Shown piece after piece: positions 1 to 9,259 of a DNA stretch of 24,264 nt (position 1 is the stretch's first letter; every line of letters begins with the position of its first letter). Both the position numbers and the translations under genes were made by a program. The notes beneath the pieces are model-generated. The model had not been told where the DNA came from and made no database searches. It worked only from the letters and a program-made list of their open reading frames with translations. Origin of the DNA: Mikrocytos mackini (taxonomy: Eukaryota; Endomyxa; Ascetosporea; Mikrocytida; Mikrocytiidae). The stretch is taken from NCBI GenBank assembly GCA_030180075.1, contig JASNJN010000476.1, positions 1 to 24,264 of the forward strand. Reading direction: 5' to 3'.

Positions 1-8
1 AAAGATTA

Positions 9-959
9 ATGTCTTACTTATCTATTTCAATTTATAGTTTAACAAACGAAGAACAAATAAACTTTTTAGAGAAATTAAATGAAAAATTATTAAAAGAAAG
101 CAACAAAATAAATAGTATTAAACTTCTTCTAAATATACTTGTTGAAGGAGACAACAAACAAAGAAATATTTTAAGCATTACAACAATAAATAGCTGCATT
201 GTTCCTTTTCTAATCAAGAGAGTACAAAAAGAAGAAGACCCAGAAGTTCTTTCTTTAATACTTAAATTCTTTTTAGACAAAAAAGTTAATAGTACTTTGT
301 CAGATCAAAACTTATTCAATAATAGTGCAAAATACTTTGACTTTGATTCTAACAGTAAGCTTATAAACGACTGTTTTGGGAAATACATTGAAAATAAAAA
401 AGAAACTATCGAAGCTTTGATTAAAAGGTTTAAAAGTTCTCAACTCTCATTCTTTATTAAACTTTCCATGTTACATTTAATACTCAAATTAAACAAACAG
501 TCCAATACAGATTTAGAAAGCAACTTCTTTAAATATTGTTTCAGCAATTATTTAAATAAGTACATAATGTACCCAGAAACATTTGGAGCGGTTTGTAGCG
601 TTATTTCAGTTTGCTTCTCTGAGCACATACAAACCAAAAACTATAGATTTATATTTGAAGATTTAATAAAGAATTGCATTTACAAAAAGAATATAAATGA
701 AAGCCATTTGTATGTATTGAAAATGTTTAAAATAGCACTTAGAAACAGCGAAGAATTAAAAGAAGTAAATGCATTAAAGAGTGAAATTATAAGTTTTAAA
801 GAAACTTTAATAAAAGAAAATAGAAAGAAAAAAACAAAAAAGAATATAGTGAGTGATATAGTTAAATTGAGAAATAATATAATAAGAGAAATAAATACAA
901 TACTTAACGTGTATAAAGAAGAAAATGTGATAGATGAAAATGAAAGTGAAAATGAATAA
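9..959 (+). CDS. Hypothetical alpha-helical protein, possibly 5'-truncated by the window edge
   Basis: A 316-codon uninterrupted frame with uniform AT-rich codon use. I do not recognise the family. The protein is Leu/Ile/Asn/Lys-rich with repeated amphipathic helical stretches (about residues 15-260), which suggests an alpha-solenoid (HEAT/ARM-like) fold. It then has a strongly basic Lys-rich segment (about residues 265-280) and a short acidic tail rich in Glu/Asp/Asn. That arrangement would fit a nuclear or nucleolar scaffold, but this is inference only. The ATG lies 8 bases from the window start and no in-frame stop precedes it, so the true N-terminus could lie outside. The stop codon TAA overlaps an AATAAA hexamer at 955-960. 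It is convergent with RPB8, with a gap of about 196 bp. Confidence 0.7.
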   Translation: MSYLSISIYSLTNEEQINFLEKLNEKLLKESNKINSIKLLLNILVEGDNKQRNILSITTINSCIVPFLIKRVQKEEDPEVLSLILKFFLDKKVNSTLSDQNLFNNSAKYFDFDSNSKLINDCFGKYIENKKETIEALIKRFKSSQLSFFIKLSMLHLILKLNKQSNTDLESNFFKYCFSNYLNKYIMYPETFGAVCSVISVCFSEHIQTKNYRFIFEDLIKNCIYKKNINESHLYVLKMFKIALRNSEELKEVNALKSEIISFKETLIKENRKKKTKKNIVSDIVKLRNNIIREINTILNVYKEENVIDENESENE

Positions 960-960
960 A
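955..960 (+). promoter_or_regulatory. Candidate polyadenylation hexamer overlapping a stop codon
   Basis: AATAAA spans the TAA stop of the preceding gene. Overlap of stop codon and poly(A) signal is seen in compact microsporidian genomes. In DNA this AT-rich a chance match is also possible. Confidence 0.35.
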
Positions 961-1142
961 TATAATTATTAAATACTTTATTAGTAAACATTGACATGAA
1001 ATAAACTTACAAATAAAAGTTAATGCAAAGTTTATATTATAAAACAAAACATTTATTGTTAAACATTACTATTAAAATAGAGCTTACCAACATTGTACTA
1101 AAACCAAAATAACAATTTATGGGTTGATAACTTAAAGATACA

Positions 1143-1148
1143 TTTATT
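1143..1148 (-). promoter_or_regulatory. Candidate polyadenylation hexamer downstream of RPB8
   Basis: TTTATT on the plus strand reads AATAAA on the minus strand, 7 bases beyond the TGA stop of RPB8. The position suits a 3'-end signal. A chance match is possible. Confidence 0.35.
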
Positions 1149-1155
1149 ATCTTAC

Positions 1156-1575
1156 TCATTCTGTGTTCAAAGTCATAATTATTTCCTTGTCATTAACAAA
1201 GCTTTTAAGGTCTCTTCTTCCTCCAGTGAGTCTCATTAACAACCCACCAAAACTTGCATATATTTCGACCATGTTCTCCGAGTTTTGGAACTTTCTAATA
1301 GTGTAAATTGTTCCTATAGTAGCATAATCCACAAATTTGAGGTTAGGCTCTTCGAGTAATTGTTCGTAGTCAATGTCGGATGTACTTTCTAAAGCGTAGA
1401 ACTTGACTGAAATATCCTTGAAACTGTCAGTGAATTCTTCAACACAGATATCGATTTCTAGTCTTGTATTGTCAGCAGAAGAAAGTATAAAACGAGAAAC
1501 GTTGTCATAACATACACCTTGAGGGTTAACAGTTTCGAGGTCGAATTTCTTTTCTAAAATGGCGCGTTCTAGCAT
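1156..1575 (-). CDS. RPB8: DNA-directed RNA polymerases I, II and III subunit RPABC3 (RPB8)
   Basis: A 139-residue protein, close to the usual 140-150 residues of RPB8, the small OB-fold subunit shared by nuclear RNA polymerases I, II and III. The start of the protein (ILEKKFDLETVNPQGVCYDN) follows the family pattern in which an F(D)V..(I/V)(D/N)P.G..(F/Y)D.VSR segment opens the first strand, and VSR is present here. Near the C-terminus the family signature Y(V/A)S(Y/F)GGLLMRL is intact at about residues 106-116. A shorter final strand follows. The acidic loop between the two halves is short, as expected in a reduced genome. The ATG at 1575 begins at the expected place relative to the family. 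It is an intact host gene, convergent with the unrecognised gene to its left. Confidence 0.93.
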   Translation of the reverse strand: MLERAILEKKFDLETVNPQGVCYDNVSRFILSSADNTRLEIDICVEEFTDSFKDISVKFYALESTSDIDYEQLLEEPNLKFVDYATIGTIYTIRKFQNSENMVEIYASFGGLLMRLTGGRRDLKSFVNDKEIIMTLNTE

Positions 1576-1955
1576 CGAGAATACGATCTTTAATTTTGAA
1601 AATTTAAATTTTGGAAAATATTTATCTATACTTCGGTATGATCTGTGGCTTTATTTGTTGTACAACCACACGAACATTAACGAATTAAGTAAATGATTTT
1701 ATAAAATTCAAATATCTAATCAAATAACTACACTTATGAAAATACTAACAACAATTCGCAAATGTACAAACAAAATTTTCGATTTCATATATAAAGTATA
1801 TCTAATTTTGAAAAGTTTATTCTATATTTTGATAAAGCGTATGTCAAAAATTTAATAAACAGTGAAAAATTTCGATAATTTTTTGATCAAATTCTTTTGC
1901 ACAACAATATTCTTGAAAAAATGATTACATTTTACCGCATAATTGATTATACAGT
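1576..1955. other. Intergenic AT-rich segment between RPB8 and the MULE
   Basis: This 380-bp stretch upstream of RPB8 has no sustained reading frame. I see no clear promoter element or repeat in it. It contains the left target flank of the MULE. Confidence 0.5.
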
Positions 1956-2174
1956 GTTACAATAGTATGGGAACTATGATTTCCCTGGCTATTTTTTTAT
2001 TTCGTGTTTGTTTAAGTTGATTTTTGATGATGAGATGTTATTTTGCGATTTTAATTTTGAAATTGAATTATCTTTAATACTAAGCATCAATTTGCAACAA
2101 TAATTATATATGATAATAAAAACCGTAATTACTTTATGTATTATGAATATTACGAAAGTATAACCAATTTCATG
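1956..2174 (+). repeat. MULE left terminal inverted repeat
   Basis: Matches the reverse complement of 8795-9013 over about 219 bp with scattered mismatches. The inner edge is at CAATTTCATG, beyond which the two sides diverge. Confidence 0.9.
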
Positions 2175-3302
2175 GTAGTAATCATTAATTACATTTTAAT
2201 TTTTAATGCTTTTTGTTCAAGTCGGTTATCAGTTACACCCCTAGGCTACAGTCTGTTAATAGCTGTATATTTAATGATGAATAAGGCTTCAGCGAAAATT
2301 TCGCCAAATAATAGTATTCTGTAAATAGCCACATTCAACAAATAATCTTAAAATGAGAACTAAAAGATGGTAACTAGCTTATTTTTATTCACTATGCAAG
2401 TTCTGTTTACATCAATCATACACGTTTGAAAATTTTAAATTGAGAATTAAACACCGCGCCAAGAAAGCTACTTGGGTTTGCAACATCTATAAAAGTAACC
2501 CCGGATAACTCATTATATGAACTTAACACAACATCTTTTCTCTACTTCCAAGTTTCGGAGGCTCAAAGATGACTTCCACATTAGTAAATTCTGACAACAG
2601 ACCGTGTGGACATAAGGAACTCAATTATTATATCTACTTTGATTGGGTTGGCTTTAATTATAGGTTTTCACATCCACCACAGATCATAGATAGTCTTATT
2701 CCGATAAAGTCGAGAGGTATCATCTATAAACGTAAATTGTCGAATACATTTCGAAATTAAGCATAAAGGTTTAAACGTTGCAGGGAGAGTGAAGTTCAAC
2801 AATGAACTGTTGGGAATATAAGATTGCTTTTCTAATTTATTTGAACAACGAGAGACCAGGAATCCGCCAATAATCAATGACGAACTACTTTCACTTCAAT
2901 ACCATATCAATATTAATCACTAAACAGGGATATGAAACATTGCTAATGAATTTAAACAGGTTTATATAATGAGAATAAATCAAAATACTAATAATTGAAC
3001 AGGATAACAAATGATTATTTTTGGTTTTTTATGAAGAGGAAATCATATAGAGCAGTTAATAATATATGAATGTATAATGGTTAAATAATTTTTTAATAAA
3101 CTACTTTGAAACTACTTCGAATTGTTCGTAAATAGGTTTGTATTCGATCTCTTTAACCTAAAGTTTTAACTTAACCCAACTTATATAAATAAAACAAACA
3201 GAACAATAAATTATATAACAAAATAAACCAGAAACTATAACACCAATATCATCTGAATATATCACCGTATTGACAATTTAATAATTTATAATTGCCGTAG
3301 GC
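2175..3302. other. MULE interior, non-coding
   Basis: About 1.1 kb between the left repeat and the transposase stop codon. Only short unconvincing frames occur, such as a 63-codon plus-strand frame at 2569-2760 with no recognisable motif. I found no terminal repeat pair with a duplication that would show a further insertion. Confidence 0.45.
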
Positions 3303-4413
3303 TTAAGTTATCCCATTTTCTTCTATACTTTTTATTATATCCTTTAAAAATTTCTTTTTCTTTTCGTAACTCACCCCTTTCTTTTGCTTCAATGTAAACG
3401 CTAACTTTTTTGTCAATATAAACAAATAATTCTCGTCTCTACTCTTTTTGTTTATTTTCTCATTGATTTCTATATTGAACTGTGATGATGTACCGCTTGT
3501 CTTTTTCACTAAAGCAACTGAATTATCTTCCATATATACTTCCCTTTCATTGTCTGCACAAGTTAGTGTTGAACCATTTACTATATTTTGGTGCATCATA
3601 AATTCCTCCTTTGTAATTTCTAACTCTTCAAATTTTATCATGTCTATTATATTTCTCTTGTTCCATCTATCATGAATCAAATTGTATGCTTGATCCCAAG
3701 AAAGTTCGTTATTAATAATGCATTTCTCACAAACAATCCCAAACTTTAATAAAAGATTACATTCAGATTCCTTTCTCCATTGATTACATATACGTGTTGT
3801 TAGTAACTTACATGCATATATGCTAAAGTCTTTCTTCAACTTTGCTACTATAGGAAGAACTCTTTTAGTTTGTTCTCGCTTTAAATATTTCCTTATAGTT
3901 AGTGAATACCGTTCTTTCCTAAACCGATCGAGATAGCTTTTTAATTCAACGAAGAACTGTCGTGGATTCCTCTTGCCTTTGAAATATGCCTTTAACACAC
4001 TATTCATAGACTCGGCACGATTATTAGTTCGGGAATCAAAATTGATTTTGTTCGAATAAAAATAGGTAACAAACTCCGTTTTATGTTTGTTCCAATTTTT
4101 ATTGAAGTAATCTTTAACGGTATCTTGTAATTTATTAACAGCTTCATCGAACATACTTTCTGAACTTGCGAATATTATGTTGTATAATTTTTTCTTTTCA
4201 ATTTTTTGGCTTTCTTGGACTGTGCTCTCAAAAGGGTGTTGATCTTTGTTGTGATAGCTTTAATCACATGAAAGACACACAAACGCATCTCGCAATTCGG
4301 GAATATTTCTTTTATGATTTTGCGTTCGACCCCATCTTTGTCAGTCAAACAAAGTTTGGGGAAACTACAATCATTATCTTCTTGAAACTTTTACAAAAAC
4401 ATAATCATACTCT

Positions 4414-4421
4414 CATAACAC
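4414..4421 (+). repeat. Target site duplication, left copy (hAT-like element in MULE)
   Basis: CATAACAC, repeated exactly at 6229-6236. Eight base pairs is the length made by hAT transposases. Confidence 0.9.
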
Positions 4422-5314
4422 TAGAGACTCCAAATTACCGTTTTGCTCTTGATTTCGGTAACGGTAATGATCATCAAATACCGGTAATTTACCGCCGGTA
4501 ATTCCCTTTTGAAGAGCGCTAAGAAAGTGCATAAAATAATGATGATAATTTTAATATTCCGTAGTTTATAAATTATATGTTCCAATTTTATAAATATAAC
4601 GTAGGTAGACGATTTTGGCGGTATATTTTAGAAAATTTCGAATTAAATATCAAAATAATGGGTCGAAATATACTTTTTATAAAGTAACTAAAAACTTATG
4701 ATAAATAAGGATTTCATAACCATGCCCAGATATTTATTATAAATATGTAATAACGATAATTATAAAAAAATTAATTTCGTATACAAATGAGATGAATCGC
4801 ATTTCGGAAAATGATAATATATGTTATAAAAATTAAATTCATTAAACTAATTTAGTTTTCAAACAAACCAAAGTTGAAATAAAATAATTGGTGAAATAAA
4901 ACATCTACATTATATTTCTTAACTAAATCAAATCGATTTTGTTTTCAACCATTTCACATTTTTAGAAGATCATTATGTGTTGTATACGTATTTCATAAAT
5001 TTTTTAATATTACATCATTTTTGAAAATTATTAAAAATTGCATTAAATATGTCCGTTTAAAATAAAATAGAAAGTTATTAATGTTATACCAGAATAACAG
5101 TAAATTTTAAGTCAAAATTTTAAAAAGTAGTTTTTATTTACCCTTACAAATATTAAAATCTGATTTTATCGAAAACAAAGCTATTAAAAACAAAACAAAA
5201 ATTAGAATAAGTATAAACACGTTAAATGTACATTTTACAAAAATGACGTAGTTCAGTTTAGATTTATAACATTTTCAAATTTATTTATTGTAGAAACTTC
5301 GAGATTATATTTTG

Positions 5315-5560
5315 TACGCCCATGAAATGCTTGCCCGTCATTCTTTGTTCTTTTTATAACTGCCCCAATGTTTCCTGTATAATTAGGGCAGTCGACGGGG
5401 CTTATAGCGACGTCTTCCACGTTTTCTTCTGTGGGATTAGTTTGTTGTTAAGAACTTGGGGGTTGGCCGGACCCCATAAAACGTGGCCTTTCATTTCAAG
5501 TCGCTTTACACACCCCCAGATCACAATAGCAGCCATGCTACTCCCTGGGGGCGTGTAAAT
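5315..5560. other. GC-rich hairpin island inside the hAT-like element
   Basis: About 245 bp clearly richer in G and C than its surroundings. It contains several inverted repeats: CTGCCC/GGGCAG near 5360-5391, GGGGT/ACCCC near 5460-5475, and the 15-bp pair at 5505-5519 and 5545-5559. A plus-strand frame (5322-5558) has no recognisable protein features. Directly repeated flanking text (AATGACGTAGTT near 5243 and 5740) lies on either side. It may be captured foreign sequence, a structured RNA segment, or a nested small element. Confidence 0.45.
5505..5559. repeat. Inverted repeat with nested hairpin
   Basis: TTTACACACCCCCAG at 5505-5519 pairs with CTGGGGGCGTGTAAA at 5545-5559 (one mismatch in 15). 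The loop itself contains TAGCA/TGCTA. It lies at the right edge of the GC-rich island, so it may be a terminal structure of that island. Confidence 0.75.
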
Positions 5561-6182
5561 AAAATTTTTGATTTTTCAAAAGTTAAAATTTCAAAAATAA
5601 AATTTATGTTTATGGCAAAGGGAGTGGCATATACTTCTAAAAATCCATAGAGTTTGTATATATCAAGTAAAAATCATGTATATTTTAAATTTTAAATTAT
5701 AATCGATTTTAAAAATTTTATGTCAATATTGCATTACAAATGACGTAGTTTGATGCATAGGCAGTTTAATTGCATATTTTAAAACGTGTGTTTAAGTTTC
5801 AGATCATATTGCTCGATATTCAATGGAAAATCGCAACATTAAATTTTAAAAATGTATTTGAATGGCAAATATAATTAAAGATGTATTTAAATTTGCAAAT
5901 CTACAGTATATGCAAGTTTATTAAAGTATTTAACATATTCCAAACCCAGATTGTCATGTTATTCAGTTAAAAATTTATTTTTTGAAATTTAAATTTAAAT
6001 TTAAAATTTGAAAAACAATAAATATTTATTTCGTTACCTTGTGTTTATGACACGTAAAAAGTTAAAAACATATGTTTAATTTATTAAATACACAGGTATT
6101 CTGTTTTATTTATTATTTTATTGTCAAAAATTCCGGTATCGAAGCATGATACCGGTAATGAAAAAATTGCCGAATTACCGCC

Positions 6183-6209
6183 AATACCGGTAATACCGGT
6201 AATACCGGT
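6183..6209 (+). repeat. Tandem AATACCGGT 9-mers near the hAT right end
   Basis: Three exact head-to-tail 9-bp units, followed by the related ATTACCG. Subterminal repeats of this kind are typical transposase binding sites in hAT elements. That role is inference. Confidence 0.8.
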
Positions 6210-6228
6210 ATTACCGTTGGAATCTCTA

Positions 6229-6236
6229 CATAACAC
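6229..6236 (+). repeat. Target site duplication, right copy (hAT-like element in MULE)
   Basis: CATAACAC, identical to 4414-4421. Confidence 0.9.
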
Positions 6237-6794
6237 TCGTCAAGGGAAGAGAATATGACGACAGGCTTGGTTTTGCTTTCTCCGTTCACTATACTAAGAA
6301 TGAACAGGGTAATCCTTTGTAAAAGAGGTTGTATGTCCCATCAAAATACAAGGTTTCCGAGTATTGTATATAGAGTCGTTTCATGTGATCATCTTGATAA
6401 TAAATACCGTATAACTCATCTCCGATATAAAATTCTTCAAAAACTCCAAGAAAACTATAAAGTAGAAACTTTCCATCTTTTTCATCTTGTATTTTGTCTA
6501 TTTTTTGTCTTCGTATTTTATATATCGGCATAGGAATTGTTGTTTAAATTTGGTTCCGGTATCAAATTCATTATTCGTCTAAGATTTATTTTTTCATCTC
6601 CCAACAAATCGATTGTTTTGTAGAGACTTTCCTCCGGGCGCATTTTTTTAAAAGGTTAAATTGGAGTGCCCATTATGCTCTATCATTTCTTCTAACTTTT
6701 TTTTCTATTTTGATATGTGAATTTTAGTTTAAAAGGACAACCAAGCTTCTTTGAGAAGGTTGTTCGTAAACTGTCCGCATTTGCAAGAAGGGTA

Positions 6795-6802
6795 GAATCT
6801 CT
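6795..6802 (+). repeat. Target site duplication, left copy (Merlin element)
   Basis: GAATCTCT, identical to 8301-8308. Merlin/IS1595-type elements make duplications of about 8 bp. Confidence 0.92.
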
Positions 6803-6861
6803 GGTAGGATTACGGTTGGTAACCATGGTAGTAAACATATTGGTACATCTTTATAAAGGGA

Positions 6862-6888
6862 GTCTAGCAGGGCAAAGCCCTGCTAGAC
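6862..6888. repeat. Perfect GC-rich hairpin inside Merlin left end
   Basis: GTCTAGCAGGGC (6862-6873), loop AAA, GCCCTGCTAGAC (6877-6888): 12 perfect pairs. It lies 59 bp inside the Merlin left end, downstream of the transposase stop on the minus strand. It has no counterpart at the right end. It could be a 3'-end RNA structure or a recombination-prone palindrome. Confidence 0.85.
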
Positions 6889-7213
6889 ACCCCGCACAAA
6901 CACCTACTACAAAAATTTCGCAATTTCGGGAGTAATTGTAATTCACACAAAATATATAATTTAATTTTGATAAATAACGATTCTATTATAAAAACGCACC
7001 TTTTGTATTTATATTAGAGGTCTTATTTGTTTCTAATAACATGATTAAAACGTTTTTACGTGTTCCGGGAGGTTTATTTAATTTTTTGTAAATGGTTTTT
7101 TGTTTATTAAACCTTTATGCAACACAATTACGGAAATACATGAATTTGAATTTATAGAGAGTGTTATAAAACAATAAAGAAGAACTTCATTTTATCGATT
7201 TATATAATTAATT

Positions 7214-8136
7214 TCAGATGTTTTCAAAAAAAATTCTGACATCATCACAAAATTCTTTCCAAGTCCTTTTCTTATCCCGATAATACCATTCAGCTAAATA
7301 TAATTCACAATTATCTCTAGTTCCTTGGTCCAGTGAATTTCTTCTCATCCATCTTTTATAAACTCCCCATACATTTTCAATTCCCTGTGTATGAATAGAT
7401 ATTATTTCTCCTTTTATTTATTCTTTTTTAGGAGCAACAAAGTTTTCACTATGGTTAACTATATAATGCTCCATATTTAGTTCGGTTAATGCACGCCGAT
7501 AAGCGGCCCAACCATCTGTGAATACGACTGTACCACTCTGAACATGTGCTCCATTGGCCGCTTTTAAGGTAACTGAAGTCCGGTCTGGTACCAAAACAAA
7601 AAAATTTTCTTTTGTACCCCGATCTACTCCTCCTACTAACCATTGTTCTGCTACCCATCTCCCTCTCTGGTATTTTCTTTTATATAAATGGGTTTCATCT
7701 ACTTCAACTATATGTCCAGTGCCACCGATTTTCCGAAAGTTCCTAAAATTTGATTCTAAACATGCATTTCTTAAACACCTTAGATTTTCACAAATGGTCT
7801 CATTTGACCCTATGTTGCATTCTTTTAAAAAGAGGGAATATTTATAATGCCCATTGTAAAAAAATATAGGAAAATAAGTAATTCATATCCTTTAATTCGG
7901 GACTTTTCAAAGAATGTCTTCGAACCCATGCTAAATCTGTTCTTACAGTTAACACAAGACCACCTACGGTTTAATGTACCCCTACAATAATACTGATGGT
8001 TATCAACCAGTCCACCACATTTAGGACAACTTGTTATCTTAGGTAGCAATCCTATATCTTGTAGATAATGAACTAGTGACTCAGCTTTGCAACAATCTTG
8101 AAACAAAGATGACAAATTAACCATGTTAGCTACCAT
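7214..8136 (-). pseudogene. Merlin/ISXO2-like DDE transposase with one frameshift and one in-frame stop
   Basis: Read on the minus strand from ATG 8136. An N-terminal zinc ribbon has Cys37-x2-Cys40 and Cys61-x2-Cys64, followed by the family text NRFSMGSKTFF. After a frameshift near 7848 the catalytic domain continues: VEVDETHL with the first Asp at 7697-7699 and its usual companion KRKYQRGR, then VFTDGWAAY with the second Asp at 7514-7516, then TQGIENVWGVYKRWMRRN with the Glu at 7376-7378. The protein ends at TGA 7214-7216. This is the DDE_Tnp_IS1595 arrangement. A TAA at 7418-7420 lies between the second Asp and the Glu, which is where the frame reads APKKE-stop-IKGEI. Total length is about 307 codons, normal for the family, so the two lesions are the only obvious damage. 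Confidence 0.93.
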
Positions 8137-8300
8137 TTTTTAAGTATCAAATTTTAACTTTAAAAAAACAAAAAAATAATAACACGATGAAGATGACAAA
8201 CTGTCTTTTATTGGTTATAACAACTAAACATATATAAATGAACAACATATTATAAATTACAAACTTAAAACTTACCATGGTTACTAACCGTAATCGAACC

Positions 8301-8308
8301 GAATCTCT
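8301..8308 (+). repeat. Target site duplication, right copy (Merlin element)
   Basis: GAATCTCT, identical to 6795-6802. Element plus one duplication copy is 1506 bp, a multiple of three, consistent with the MULE frame resuming on the far side. Confidence 0.92.
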
Positions 8309-8794
8309 TTTGTTTGCTCTCGACTCCCCAAATTCACAAGAATATGTAACTGTATAGTAATGAAGAAATTTGATAAAACAGTATATTCTTGTGAGTTTTT
8401 GACTATTCTTCATATTGTCTTTAATAGTAATACTATGTGACATTGATATACAAGGTTTTATCTGCCTTGTATAGGGAAGCAAGATTTTAAGTATGGACTT
8501 GAAGCTTGTAAACAATTGGCCTTTATGGAACAGCTTTTCAATAGACGGGATTGTGGTTGTATTCTCATAGAATACACCATCTAAAGGGATAGGTGTATCT
8601 TGATGTTCGTTTGTTAGAGGGGCGGCAATCTTGGAGCTGTCTCTGAGAACAATTGAAGGTAGATATTCTAGAACATTAAAGTTGTGCTTTTAAGGATTTA
8701 TATTTTGTCGATCAATAGGTGTAGAATCCTGACTGTTCATTTGTGTATGATCAGATAGAAAGAAAAAAATTAAAATTAAATTTTGAATAAACAT

Positions 8795-9013
8795 CATGAA
8801 ATTGGTTATACTTTCGTAATATTCACAACACATAAATTAATTAAGGTTTTTATTATCATATATAATTATTGTTGCAAATTAATGCTTATTATTGAAGATA
8901 ATTCTATTTCAAAATTAAAATCGCAAAGTAACATCTCATCATCAAAAATCAACTTAAACAAACACGAAATAAAAAAATAGCCAGGGAAATCATAATTCCC
9001 ATACTATTATAAC
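8795..9013 (-). repeat. MULE right terminal inverted repeat
   Basis: Reverse complement of 1956-2174 with scattered substitutions. The outermost bases on the minus strand read GTTATAATAGTATGGGAATT. Confidence 0.9.
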
Positions 9014-9033
9014 CATAGATGGTCTTTTTGAAT

Positions 9034-9259
9034 GACTAATTGACTAATTCGTCAACTGACTAATGTTTTTTTTGACTAACACAGCGATTGACTAATTGCA
9101 CCGTTTAGTCAATTGACAGTTTTTGGTGTTTGACAGTTTTTTTAGAAATAGTGACTAATGTGTCGTGTTTTTGGCACAAACTGTCAATTTGATTTTGTCG
9201 ACTTTAGTCAATTTGGCCAAAAAATCGACTTATTCATTTTTTTGTCGCTTTTTGACTAA
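9034..9259. repeat. Cluster of GACTAA / TTAGTC motifs
   Basis: Nine copies of GACTAA or its complement occur in about 226 bp, mostly as TTGACTAAT, mixed with two TTGACAG and one CTGTCAA. Spacing is irregular, so it is not a simple tandem repeat. It begins 20 bp outside the MULE right end. It may be a protein-binding array or the subterminal region of an unrecognised element. Confidence 0.65.

Larger units (their letters stand above)
4422..6228. mobile_element. Non-autonomous hAT-like element (ACCGGT-rich family), 1807 bp
   Basis: The ends are TAGAGACTCCAAATTACCG and, on the other strand, TAGAGATTCCAACGGTAATA. Both fit the hAT terminal consensus YARNG. A perfect 8-bp duplication CATAACAC flanks it (4414-4421 and 6229-6236). 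Both subterminal regions carry repeated CCGGTAAT/ATTACCGG motifs. Near the right end there is a run of 9-bp AATACCGGT units. The interior is AT-rich, lacks a transposase frame, and contains a GC-rich hairpin island at about 5315-5560. The insertion splits the MULE transposase between codons for DECYE. The element belongs to the same family as those at 19871-20558 and 21041-21832. Confidence 0.88.
6803..8300 (-). mobile_element. Merlin (IS1595/ISXO2-like) DNA transposon, 1498 bp
   Basis: The ends are GGTAGGATTACGGTTGGTAA and, on the other strand, GGTTCGATTACGGTTAGTAA. They form an inverted repeat of about 28 bp that begins with GG and ends in ACCATGGTA. An exact 8-bp duplication GAATCTCT lies on both sides. 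The only gene is a minus-strand ISXO2-like transposase (7214-8136). The element sits inside the MULE transposase frame. Merlin elements related to bacterial IS1016/IS1595 are known from microsporidia and animals. The transposase is broken, so this copy depends on others for movement. Confidence 0.94.
3303..8740 (-). pseudogene. MULE transposase (FAR1-like zinc finger plus MULE DDE domain), disrupted
   Basis: Read on the minus strand from ATG 8738-8740, with segments at 8740-8301, about 6794-6237 and 4413-3303. After an in-frame TAA (8690-8692) comes an N-terminal region containing FHKGQLFTSF and LTRIYCFIKF. A FAR1/FLYWCH-like zinc-binding region follows, with GCPFKLKF (about 6715-6740) and EHNGHSNLTF (about 6650-6680). 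The DDE catalytic domain keeps FDGTYN (first Asp at 6340-6342), LTDKDG (second Asp at 4340-4342), a C..FH motif and TNNRAES (Glu at 4011-4013). The last 283 residues form one open segment (4154-3303). I count about six frameshifts, near 6690, 6645, 6540, 6288, 4365 and 4205. The protein would have bound the terminal repeats and cut and joined DNA. It is interrupted by the Merlin and hAT insertions, and its reading continues on their far sides. A pseudogene. Confidence 0.85.
1956..9013 (-). mobile_element. Mutator-like element (MULE) with long terminal inverted repeats, carrying nested insertions
   Basis: The outer ends are inverted copies of about 219 bp (1956-2174 and 8795-9013), both beginning GTTAYAATAGTATGGGAA. 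Between them lies a minus-strand MULE-family transposase reading frame broken into several pieces. Two later transposons sit inside it: Merlin at 6803-8300 and a hAT-like element at 4422-6228. Without these and their target duplications the element would be about 3.7 kb. No matching 9-bp target duplication is visible outside the repeats (flanks ttatacagt and catagatgg), so a flank has changed or the exact end is a few bases off. Long inverted repeats plus a FAR1/MULE transposase are characteristic of Mutator superfamily elements. The several frameshifts and one stop mean it is not autonomous. Confidence 0.85.

Noticed and set aside
4166-4501. 111-codon plus-strand frame
   Set aside because: It lies opposite the MULE transposase and runs over the hAT left end. 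No features of its own.
6717-6935. 72-codon plus-strand frame
   Set aside because: It crosses the Merlin left end and its target duplication, so it is a chance frame opposite the MULE and Merlin sequences.
8147-8515. 122-codon minus-strand frame as an independent gene
   Set aside because: Its first half is MULE N-terminal coding (8515-8301) and its second half reads into the Merlin terminal repeat. It is a junction frame.
1947-9022. 9-bp target duplication for the MULE
   Set aside because: The bases outside the two repeats (ttatacagt and catagatgg) do not match, so no duplication is claimed.
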